Part shown: positions 55,383 to 64,000 of the stretch, one piece after another | How positions within the stretch are numbered: position 1 is the stretch's first letter | Layout: each line of letters starts with the position of its first letter | Source: Rhizaria sp. SCN 62-66 | Taxonomy: Eukaryota > Rhizaria, unplaced | Reading direction: 5' to 3' | NCBI GenBank assembly: GCA_001724265.1 | Contig: MEDY01000225.1 | Span: forward strand, 1-64,000 | DNA: 64,000 nucleotides | Notes under the pieces: model-generated | The model's database searches: none | Told to the model about the DNA's origin: nothing | The model's input: the letters and a program-made list of their open reading frames with translations, nothing else | Made by a program: the position numbers and the translations under genes

Positions 55383-56158
55383 GCAATTACAACCCTGATA
55401 GCTATGACCATGAGCAGAGCTCTCACGCCCGTGTTGCGACTGCCTCCAGCCCTGCGGCTGCTGCCGAGCCCAAGCGCACTGCGGCGGCGCACGGCGGCCT
55501 GACGCTGATGCAGCGCATCCAAGGCATCTTGTCTGGAGCGCCCGAGTCCGCGCTCCCACACGCCAGCGCCAGCGCGAGTGCTGCTGCGGACGTTGCTGCG
55601 TTCAACTCGAATGTCAACGTGTATTCCTATGGCTTTACTCCCGCGCCTGCGATTGCTCCTGTGCCTGCGCCCGTCAAAGCGTCTGATTCAACCACGACGG
55701 ATGAGAGCAGTAGCAGCAGCAACTATAATGCAAGCAACAGCAACGCGGTGGACACTATGGCCGCGGCAGCAGCTGAGGCTGTTTTGGCGCGTAGCCGCGA
55801 GACGAATCCGCTGTGGGCTGCCGCGCTGTCTTACGAACAGCGTCAGCAACAGCAGCAACAACAACACCAGCAACAACAACAGCGGCGCTACTCGGGCGCG
55901 CAGCAGCAGTTGCAGTCGCAACTCAACGGCAGCTTTGCGCTTAACTCAAGTCGCGCGGCCGTGGGCGCCGGGGTCGATCTTGACTCGAGTCGCAGCAACG
56001 TCTTGTCTGGCCACAACAGCATCTTTATCGGAGCCAGTGCTGGAGCGGCTACCGACTTGAACTCAAGTCGCGCTGGTGCGGACCGCGCGGCTGGCGGCGT
56101 TGACTCGGGTGCGTATGTGAACAGGCTGCTGGCGCGTCTGCGGAACGGTGCTGTGTGA
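52662..56158 (+). CDS. Coiled-coil protein with poly-Asp, poly-Asn and poly-Gln tracts
   Basis: Three exons (52662-52958, 53090-54064, 54212-56158), 1072 aa, TGA stop; donors GTACGT and GTGCGA (the only donor in the window not starting GTACG). Residues about 50-250 form a heptad-rich coiled coil starting GNLWRELEAENRRLLLEHRA and continuing through ERDTAALSASSTAAELKALR. A second short coil (QQEYIAQLETTVGQCREKIR) ends exon 2. The remainder is disordered: HGAHGAHG repeats, a run of 15 or so Ala, 8 Asp, 20 Asn, Gln tracts, then ALNSSRA, DLDSSRS and DLNSSRA units near the C-terminus. Such layout is common in centrosomal and basal-body proteins but I recognise no family. The start ATG 52662 is chosen because it keeps the frame open; it may lie downstream of another exon. 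Confidence 0.7.
55285..55308 (+). repeat. (GAC)8 repeat, poly-Asp
   Basis: Eight perfect GAC codons in exon 3 of the coiled-coil gene. Confidence 0.9.
55322..55381 (+). repeat. (AAC)20 repeat, poly-Asn
   Basis: Twenty perfect AAC codons in frame, the second AAC expansion in this window (compare 20888-21004). Here the frame is kept. Confidence 0.9.
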
Positions 56159-56529
56159 GATGTGCTGTTTATCCCAATATGGTTCTCCTCATTCCTAATG
56201 TTTCAAACGCACTAAATTCGAGCTGTAAACTGGCCATAATACAATGAGTTAATTTATCATCTTTGAACGCAAGTATGATGTTAAATCACCACCGGTTTTC
56301 AGTTCATGCATTTTTGAGCGCGTCTGTTTGAGATCTATTGCTTTTTGGTTCTGACCACTTAAAAACTGACAAGGTTCAAAAGCTATGTGTTCTTCGAACC
56401 TTTTCGATTTTATCATTGATAATTAGTTAAAGTACACATTTAAATTTGATATATCAGTTTTATCATCGGTCACCATTATTGCGTGCTTTATAAATGCAGT
56501 CGTCCTAATCGCTTCAAGTTGGGCCAGCC
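56159..56529. other. Intergenic spacer, AT-rich
   Basis: 371 bp between two plus-strand genes, strongly AT-rich. Nothing recognised. Confidence 0.5.
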
Positions 56530-58878
56530 ATGATGTCGGTCTCTGCCTCAGACCCATCAAAGAGCGCCATAAAAGAACATATAACAAACAGCGCCCAAAC
56601 CTCAGAAAGCACATCATCCACCCATACCTTAATGGTGAACCAGACCACTCCTAGCCCCATGGTTGTTTGTATGGGATCGATCCTTCTCGACGACAACGTC
56701 GTCTCCACGACATATGAGCCGCTGACGCTGTCCCTGAGTGAGTCCAGCCGCCGCGCGTCCGCCGAGTCACGAGCCAACGCAGAATCCGCCGGCGCGACAT
56801 TTGCCGGCGCGGTCTCCGCGCGCGGGGGCTCCGCGCCGGGCCCGCCGCGTAACGTGCGCTACGCGCTCTTCCCGGCGCTGCTGCGGCTGTATCTAGTGCG
56901 CTCGGAGAGCGGCCGGCGCGTGCGCAACGTCTACGATATGGTCGCCGAAGACTTCGCGCGCTTTATCCCGGCCGCGACCGGTGCCCCCGGGCTAGAGCGC
57001 GTGTGTGGCGTGAGCGCGCGCGAGCTGCAGCGGTACGGCGCGTGGCTGCGGACCGCGCGCGGCGTCGGGCTGGTGCTGCGCTAGTGCATGGCCTTCGTGG
57101 GCGACCTCTGGTACCGTCACCACGACTGGGACACGCTGCGCCCGCGCGCCGGCATGGGTCTCGACCCCGACGCGGGCGACGCGGGCGGCGCGCCGCTGCC
57201 GCCGGAAACGTGGCGCCAGATCGCAGAGAAGTACGTTGCTTCACGTTGATTGCCGATGAAAACAGCTTTGAGTCCCGTGTCTTCCTAGAATCGCCAATGC
57301 GTATCAGTACATGATACATCTCACATAATTTAGATATGATAACAAACTTAAAAACTAGAATCTTCATCACACTGCCATCTTTCTTACTTCAGTTATGCGC
57401 CGTACAACAAGAGTTCGTGCAGCAACTTCAAGCACATGGCCGACGGCTCGTGCTGGCACGACCAAATTGGACTCAACTACCGCGCCGCGTTCGCTCTTCT
57501 GCGCGAGTTTAATGCGGCACCAGGGAACCACGCGGCGGTTGCTGCGCACCGCAACGTGCCCATGGTGTTCCCTATCTCAGCCGACGCGCGCGTCAATGGC
57601 GACAATAGCCGCAACCGCGGCAACGGCAGCTACTCCGGGTCTCCGGCGGAGAACGGTAGGCGCGGCGCCGCGGCTGCTTTGCCCAGCGCCGTCGCGCACA
57701 CTGGCGCGGACGCGGGTCAGCTCCTTCGCACTGCTGCCGCGGCGGTCACCCCCAGCGCCACACCAGCAAGCGCTGCAGGAACAAGCGCAGCTGGCCCACG
57801 CTCACCGCTGCACACAATGCTACTAAGCCTCGCCGCACAGGCGAGTCCCCCTGCTGCGGGCGTGATAGTAAAGGTCGGGTCCGTTGCCACTCAGGCTTCT
57901 GCAACCTGTGCCGAAGCGGACACAAGCCCTGCCGGGAGCCGTCCTCCCGGGAGCCGTCTTCCCGGCGCCGCCGCCCAAATCAGCCCCGCGGACCGCAGCA
58001 ACCCGGCCGCGTTTCACTAGCCATTGACGTTCTCCCCGACGGCGCCCGCCTTCGCGGCCGAGTCCACCTCCGCCTCCGCCACCGCCCCGTCACCCGAGAT
58101 GCAGGTTGCGACCGCGCCACGCAAAGCTATTGCCGAGTCACATGACGCGATTGCAACTGCGTCGCACGAGGCGCTGGTGACCGCGCCGCGCGACGGGGGC
58201 GGGTCGCTGGCACGGCAGCAGATCGCGGACGCCGTCGCGGAGTCCTTTCTGCGCAGCGAACGTCTGGCCGCCGTCCTGCCGGGGCTGCTCCAGGAGGGGC
58301 TTACGCAGGTCCGGCGCTCGCAACCGCGCGGCGCGACGCCCGCCGAGACCGATGCGGCGCTGACGCGCGCGCGGGCCGCGATCTCTGTCATGGTACAGAC
58401 CGAGGTCGCCGCCGAGACCGCGTGGTTTTGCGCAGAGGCGCGCGTCAGGGCCGCGCAGGCGCACTCGCGCGCGCTCGGGCCCGTGCGCGCGGCCGACGCG
58501 GCGCGGCTGCAATGCGCGAGTGCGGCGATGGCGAAGCTCGTGGCGACCGCGAAGCACGCGGCAGCCACGGCGCCGAAGCGCGGGGCCTCGGGGGCCGAGG
58601 TGGGCCGGTGGGCCGAGGTAAGCCGGCGGGCCGAGTCTCAGCAGCCGGCGGCCGCGCCGCAAAGCGCGGTCCTGATGCCGGTCAGCGCGGCAGGCAGGGC
58701 CGCGCTGGCGGGCGTGCACGCGTTCTGGCGGCAGCAGAGCGTCTTCGCGCGCGAGTACGCACTGGGGCACTGGCCGCGCGTCCGGCGCACGAGACTCAGC
58801 TGCAGCGACCCGCCGGCGCGCGAACATCCGCCGGCTAGCTAGGCGCTGAAGTCGTGGTCTGTGTCGGTCTTCAGCTCG

Positions 58879-58912
<34 letters not shown>

Positions 58913-59028
58913 GGCGAGGGACGTTGCGAGTCTTCAAACCGTAGGAGACATTGAGCTCCGGTAAAGGCACAAGCAGCGCGGTGGTACATATGTGCGACAA
59001 TGATAGGAGCCAACTGGGTGACGCTTAA
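56530..59028 (+). CDS. Unknown protein with four in-frame UAG codons
   Basis: Exons 56530-57230 and 57393-59028 give 778 residues ending at TAA (59026-59028); donor GTACGT. In-frame TAG at 57082-57084, 58018-58020, 58840-58842 and 58942-58944. Around the first, VRYALFPALLRLYLVRS and ELQRYGAWLRTARGVGLVLR precede and CMAFVGDLWYRHHDWDTLRP follows: folded-looking, Trp/Tyr-rich sequence on both sides. Exon 2 opens NYAPYNKSSCSNFKHMADGS with several Cys, then Ala/Ser-rich linker, then a helical segment LARQQIADAVAESFLRSERL. After the third UAG comes a ten-Gln run. If UAG were a stop the protein would be 184 aa, yet the intron and all downstream coding features lie beyond it. No family recognised. 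Confidence 0.65.
58882..58911 (+). repeat. (CAG)9CAA repeat, poly-Gln
   Basis: Ten Gln codons in frame, downstream of the third in-frame UAG of its gene; a Gln run here supports that this region is translated. Confidence 0.85.
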
Positions 59029-60033
59029 ACACGATCGAAAATTCAAGTTTGACGGGGCAGAACGCTCGGGTCTGCTGTGACTGTAGTGTGACAAGTTGCG
59101 ACAATGAACGAGATATGCAAAGAAATTAAGTCGCAATAGCACTAATCAAATCAGATACATCAACTATAACTCCTTTTGGGAAGCATCTGAAAATTCAAAG
59201 CCACATGCATCATGAAGTCATACAACAGAAGAATATGTCTTTCTTAGAGCTTGCAGTTACCAGGTTACATTTGTGGTGGCAACCGGAGCCAAGATGTGCC
59301 TGCCACATGCCTTCCGCAAAATCGATAATGTTCGAAGAGAGTATCGTCAAACATTATGCTGGTGCAGCTAACGTTTAGTATGATTGCGCATGTATTCATT
59401 TTTATAATAATACCCTCTTAAAGCTGATTTGGCGTGCTGTCTCAACCTCCCAGCTGGTGACCTTCTCGAAGCGCTGTCCGACATGCTCTTATTGTGGAGC
59501 GGAGTCGATGCACGGCTCCGAAACTCAACGTTATACTTGTGCAATTTGTTGTCCGATGTGAAGACCTCCTGTTCTTTACATGGATTGTTTTCCTCATCTT
59601 AGATCACTTCTATGGAGGGGGTACTCCGTTAGACGTGCACACGTTTGTCATGTAGATAACCCAACGACAGCCTATCTCATCGAACAAGCTCAAGAGAAAA
59701 GCATGAGCATATGTCATATTCTATAGCATGCTTGCTTGGCGTGTGCTTTAGCTCTGTCCGAAGCAGCTTTAGTTTGCGTTGAATGTCTCTTCTTTAGTAT
59801 CATTGACCCCGTTATGATTACATCATCGATTGGCAGGCAATTGTGCTCGAAAATTCAATGTGCTGTTCTAGACTCACTCAATGTTCCTTGTGAATATGTA
59901 TATGTTTTCTATGTATAGAACACATCTAATCCATCCCAACGAACGGGATTTGGAACCCTTCCGATCTTCTTTAGTGCCCAGACTCGTCTGGTTTCGTCAT
60001 TTTTACCTACTGGGCAGCAAGCCCTGTGATGCA
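59029..60033. other. Intergenic spacer, AT-rich
   Basis: 1005 bp between two plus-strand genes. The frame upstream of 60034 stays open to 59881 but is AT-rich and not coding-like. No RNA gene seen. Confidence 0.45.
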
Positions 60034-63000
60034 ATGAACCTTACCCCCGCAACGTCATCGCACTCAGCCAGCATTGCGGCCCTCGCAGCGGCCGCCGCGG
60101 CTGCCGCAGCCGCTGCCACGGCCCCCGTCGACATCCCCCAGCTGATCGCCCCGCGCCCTCTCGCCCAGCCCGCTGCCCAGGTAGACCAGTCAGTCCCGTC
60201 CTTGGCCAAGGCCCCAGGCGCAGTGCCGCGTCGCAAGCGCGCCGCGGACTCAGCGTTCTCTGTTGGCGCGGCCCCGCGCGGCGCGGCCGCCAAGGGCAGG
60301 CGCGGCGCCGGCGCTGGCTTAGGTCCCGGCGCTGGCTTAGGTCCCGGCGCTGGCGGTGCTGGCGCTGGCTTAGGCGATGCTGGCGCAGCGGCCAGGGCGC
60401 CGCGCGCGCAGTCGCAGGCCGCAGCGCCGCGCACGAAGCGGGTTGCCGCGTCGACGCGGGTGAAGCGCGAGGCCTCAAGAAGCGGCGACTCCACTCGCGG
60501 CCGTGCCGGACCCGTCGCCGTCACTGGAGCCGGCTCCTAGCACAACGCGATCGAGCTGAGCAGTGATGACAGCGACGACGATAACGGTAACGATGGCGGC
60601 GACAAGAAGAAGGCGCCAGCGAGGAGGGCGGTGCGCAAAACTGGCATAAGCGGCCGCAAGAACTCGCTCCGCGCGGGCGCCGCCGGTGCCGCCAACGACG
60701 GCGACGAGGACGACTTAAGTGGCGACAGCGGTCAGAGCGGGAGCGGCGGCAACGGGAGCGAGAGCGACTCCGATGGGAGCGGCAAGCAGCCGCGCGCGAA
60801 GCGGCCCCGCGCGGCCCCGGGCGCTGGGAGGCCGCCGGCGTCGCCCTCCGCGGCACGGATGGTGACCGTGGCACGCTACCAGCCGCCGCCGCGGCCGGCG
60901 TCGGCGCCGGGTGCGCTGCCGCCGTGCCCCTGGGCGCCGCGCTCGCTGATCGTGCCCGCCTCTACGCCCAGCCCGGTGCCGACTGCGCACAGCAACAACA
61001 ACAACAATAACAACAATGTCGGCCGTGTCGCCGGCGCGAGGAACGCCCGTGCGGGCGCGCCCGCCGGCGCCGTCATTCTCGCCGCCGCCGCAGCCGAGGC
61101 AGCAACGCGCGCGACAGAGGCGGAACACTTCGTCGCGGCCGCGGCCGCCGCGGACGCCGCCGCGCAAAGCGACGAGGTGACGCACGACGACGTGCCGTTC
61201 GTCGAGGCGCGGCTGCCCGCGGCGCGCGTGACGACCGTGACGTACGCTCGCCCGATGCCGCTGCCGACGCTGGCGTCGGCGCGCGCGGCGCTGCGCGAGG
61301 CCCGCGCGGGGCTGGGCCGCATGGTGACCGTTCACCGCTTTACGCCCTCGCCGCCGCACACGCAGCCGCCCTCGGCGGGCGCCGACGCGACAGTCTTCGC
61401 CGCCGTGTCCGGCTACGGGTGGATGAGCACCCGCATCACGCCTGTGCCGACCGACGGCGTGCCGCTCAACTCCGTCACGGGCACCGAGTACAATTCGGGC
61501 AGGAAGCCCGTGCCGGTCGCGGCGAAGCTACGCGCGCTGGCCGCCACGGAGCGCGAGGCCGACGCGGCCCAGCCCTCGGAGGCCGAGATCGCGGCGGCCA
61601 TTGTCAGCACTGTGACCGAGACGGCGCCCTCGGTCGAGGCGTGCGGCGGACAGCGGCTTGTGTTCGTGCGGCCCTCGCACACGCACATGTTTCCCGGCCC
61701 TGCCTTCGCCCGCGTCCCGATTCCGGAGGCCGTTGCCAAGCGCCGGGAAGGCATTGCAAAGAAGATGTTGATCAGTCAGAAAGATGACCCAACAACGACA
61801 GTTGCCATTTCTGGTGATACTATCGTTGCTGCCACTACTATTGCTACTGACGCCGCGGCCGCCGCTTCCTCCGGCGACCGCGCCGCACCGAAGCCCCGCC
61901 GAAAGTCCGCCGCCTCGTCGAATGCGGCCGTGGCCGTCTCTGCTGCGCCGGCGTCCGACGGCGCAACCCCCGCGTCGCCGGCGTCGCCCTCGGCCGCTTC
62001 GTCCTCGGCCGCGTCGCCGGCGGTCGCGTCGCCGGCAGTCGCGTCGCTGGCGGTCGCGCGCCCGCGCCGCGTCCTGGGGCCCGGCGGCGAGGACCTGGCC
62101 AAGGCGCTGCGCAAGGCCGTGAAGCGCGCCGAGGACGCGCGCCTGGCCGTGGGGCCCGCGCAGACCGTGGCGCAGTCCGCGGCCAGCGACGTGGCCGAGG
62201 CCGAGGAGGGCGGCGGCTCGGCGAGCTAGGTCGCCGGCCTGCGCAAGGCGTTCGAGGTCGCCCAGTCGTGGCTCGTGGCCAAGCGGCAGGCCGTGCTCGC
62301 CGCCGAGACCGACGTCGCCGCCAAGACCGCCGCGCTGGACGCGGCTCGGGGCGCGAGAGCGGGGACCATGGCGTTGATGCTGGCAGAGGACGGTACGCGT
62401 GATGCGGACGCGAGCGATATTCACGAAGCTTATCACGATGTCATCCCAATGAACGACTCAGACGGCGCATCTGCTTCTAGTGTAGCGCCCGCAGCTGCCA
62501 TTTCTGCTGCCGCCGCTGCTGCCGCTGCCGCTGCAGCCGCAGCTGCTACAACTGCGACACCAGATGTCGGGCGTAAGCAGAAACTCGCAATGAACAAGGC
62601 ACCTACACCCGCGCCCAGCTCAGCTACTGAGTCACGCATAGTCCCCGCATTGGGTCATGCGTCCACGGTGAAGCCGGTGAAGGCGGCGGCCCTTCCCGTG
62701 GCTGCGCCGCAAAATTCCGCGGGTGCGCCTGACCTGCAGACGCGCGCACTGCGCGAATGGCTGGCCGTCGCGCGCGCGCAAGGCTGTGACGTGCACAGCT
62801 CATGCGCGCGCACGGTGCTCTGCAGCGACTTTATCGCGGCCCGCCTCGGCGCGCTGCTGGACCAGTTTCAGCCCTACGTCACTTTCGCCTAGTACGACGA
62901 CCTGTGTGCCGCGCTGCGCCGCATGCCGCTGCACGCGCTGCAGGCCGCCGCGCGCTCGCTGGCGCTGCACGCGCGCGCGCGCGACCTGAGCACCTTCCTC

Positions 63001-64000
63001 GCTGTTGCCTTTGGCGTGCCAGTGGGCGTGACTTCGCTCCAGCGCCTGCCCGAGGCCGTCAGACATCAGGTGTGGGCGCTCGCCGCGCTTTTTGATCTCG
63101 AGCGCAACATCAACGCGGCCGCCAACAGCGCAGCCGCTTCTGCGGGGGCGCCGATGGCGCCGCTCGCCCCCGCACTGCTGCTGGCACCAGTTCCCTTGGC
63201 GACAAGCGCTGCTGAGCCTGGCCAGCCCAAGTCTGTGAAGAGGCCGCGGAAGAAGCGCGTTTCGCTCGACGGCCCCACGGCGCAGCCCATTGACCTCGCT
63301 TCGCCAGTGCTGGCCGCGCTCGCGGACCGCTTGGTCGGCGAGGCCGCGCCCCCACCGCTGGAGCCGTTCAAGCCGATCGCGGTGCCCAGCGCGGCGGGGT
63401 TTAAGTCCCGCGCTGCGTCGCTGGCGCGCGATGCGCACGTAAAGCTGGAGCACTCTGCTGACCAGAGCGTTTTCACCCGACCGCTGCCGATGTCTCGCCT
63501 CACCCCGATGCGCGTCCACGCGGTGACCCCTCTCCGCACAGACGCGGCCGCAGCGCTCCCGGTGGCGCCTGCTGGCGTGATACCGTCCTCTACGGCGGCG
63601 TCCTCTGCAGCGTCCTCCACTGCGGCGCTGTCCGCGCTATCGCGGCCGCAGACGCCATCGGCTCTGGCACTGGCCGCGCAGGCGCAGCGCGTAGCCGAGA
63701 TGGCGCAGGCCGTGGCGCAGCTGCAGCGGCAGAACCAGCAGCAGCAGCTCCAGCTCAAGGCCCGCGCGCAGGCGGTCTCGCAGGCCCAGTCGCAGGCGCA
63801 CTCGCGGGCGCAGTCGCGGATGGGGACGCCACTGCGCCACCACAGCCCCGCCAGCGTCTCCGCCAGCGTGCCGCCCTCCGCGGCCGCGAGTGCCGCTGCG
63901 GTCGCGAGCGCTGCCGCGAATGCCGCTGCGCACGTCGCAGCGCCGACGCCGACGCAGTCTAGCTCAGAGGCGCCACCGCAACGGCAGCCGCAGCCGCAGC
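60034..64000 (+). CDS. Large unknown Ala-rich protein with three in-frame UAG codons, cut by window edge
   Basis: From ATG 60034 the frame is open for 1322 codons to the window edge except TAG at 60538-60540, 62227-62229 and 62890-62892 (codons about 169, 732 and 953). Start chosen where GC-rich coding composition begins. Content in order: Ala/Pro-rich and basic N-terminus with GAGLGP repeats; acidic SDDSDDDN stretch; three copies of a short motif MVTVARYQPPP, TTVTYARPMPLP and MVTVHRFTPSPP; ARVPIPEAVAKRREGIAKK; Ala-rich helix; a more globular part with DLQTRALREWLAVARAQG, then after the third UAG YDDLCAALRRMPLHALQAAA; basic KRPRKKRVSL, a nuclear-localisation-like cluster; Gln-rich coil at the edge. 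Basic and acidic patches suggest a nuclear protein, only as inference. Family unknown. Confidence 0.65.
60310..60375 (+). repeat. 18-bp tandem repeat encoding GAGLGP
   Basis: Two perfect 18-bp units and two shortened ones, GGCGCTGGCTTAGGTCCC type, in frame. Each TTAGG here reads Leu-Gly in frame, so the TAG seen in these units is out of frame and irrelevant to the code. Confidence 0.8.

Noticed and set aside
57082-57084. Programmed stop readthrough as an explanation for UAG
   Set aside because: It would have to act in five unrelated genes, up to four times in one protein, and would not explain why no gene here uses TAG as its final stop.
60313-60375. TAG triplets in the GCTTAGG repeat
   Set aside because: They are out of frame (the frame reads TTA GG, Leu-Gly), so they carry no information on the genetic code.
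1-64000. CRISPR arrays, rRNA genes, bacterial operons
   Set aside because: None seen: no regularly spaced repeats with unique spacers, no rRNA-like conserved blocks, and genes are spliced and individually spaced.

Overview
This window is nuclear DNA of an unidentified, probably flagellated protist. The genes are GC-rich, mostly spliced (1-4 coding exons, introns about 90-370 bp) and separated by AT-rich spacers. Recognisable genes are eukaryotic: PACRG, RNA polymerase subunit RPB11, a PP2C phosphatase, ribosomal proteins eL31 and uL29, a secreted ML-domain protein, ARL6/BBS3, alpha-SNAP, BBS4, a CD39-type nucleotidase, a MIA40/CHCHD4-like protein and an ER-type DnaJ protein. PACRG, ARL6 and BBS4 together point to a cell with cilia or flagella. 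Many other proteins are long, low-complexity (Ala, His/Gly, Asn, Gln or Asp rich) and not recognised.

The main discovery is that UAG appears to be a sense codon. Thirteen in-frame TAG codons interrupt five otherwise open genes (BBS4; the genes at 25012-33131, 43054-48636 and 56530-59028; and the gene from 60034 to the window end). No TAA or TGA interrupts a frame in this way. All 19 genes whose ends are visible finish with TGA (14) or TAA (5). In BBS4, clear homology continues on both sides of the TAG, and the TAG falls where human BBS4 and the TPR consensus have leucine, so UAG = Leu is the best reading (inference). A second genome-wide feature is the 5' splice site: 25 of 26 assigned introns begin GTACG, and 19 begin GTACGT, instead of the common GTAAGT/GTATGT.

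Layout. 1-17.9 kb: compact small genes (secreted protein, PACRG, RPB11, PP2C, head-to-head eL31/uL29, ML protein, a degenerate locus between diverged direct repeats, a multipass membrane protein, ARL6, a TPR protein). 18.5-33.1 kb, all on the minus strand: an M23-peptidase-like protein with a frame break inside an (AAC)n repeat, alpha-SNAP, and a 2625-codon His/Gly-rich gene. 33.9-51.6 kb: BBS4 on the plus strand, then a 1790-aa CD39-like nucleotidase, an 1860-codon unknown gene, MIA40-like and DnaJ on the minus strand. 52.7-64 kb, plus strand: a coiled-coil protein and two unknown UAG-containing genes, the last cut by the window edge.

The genes are not an operon. Shared themes are cilia (PACRG, ARL6, BBS4) and core housekeeping. 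Exon boundaries were read by eye: those in conserved families are firm, and those in unknown proteins are less so. Homologous residues are quoted from memory of the families.
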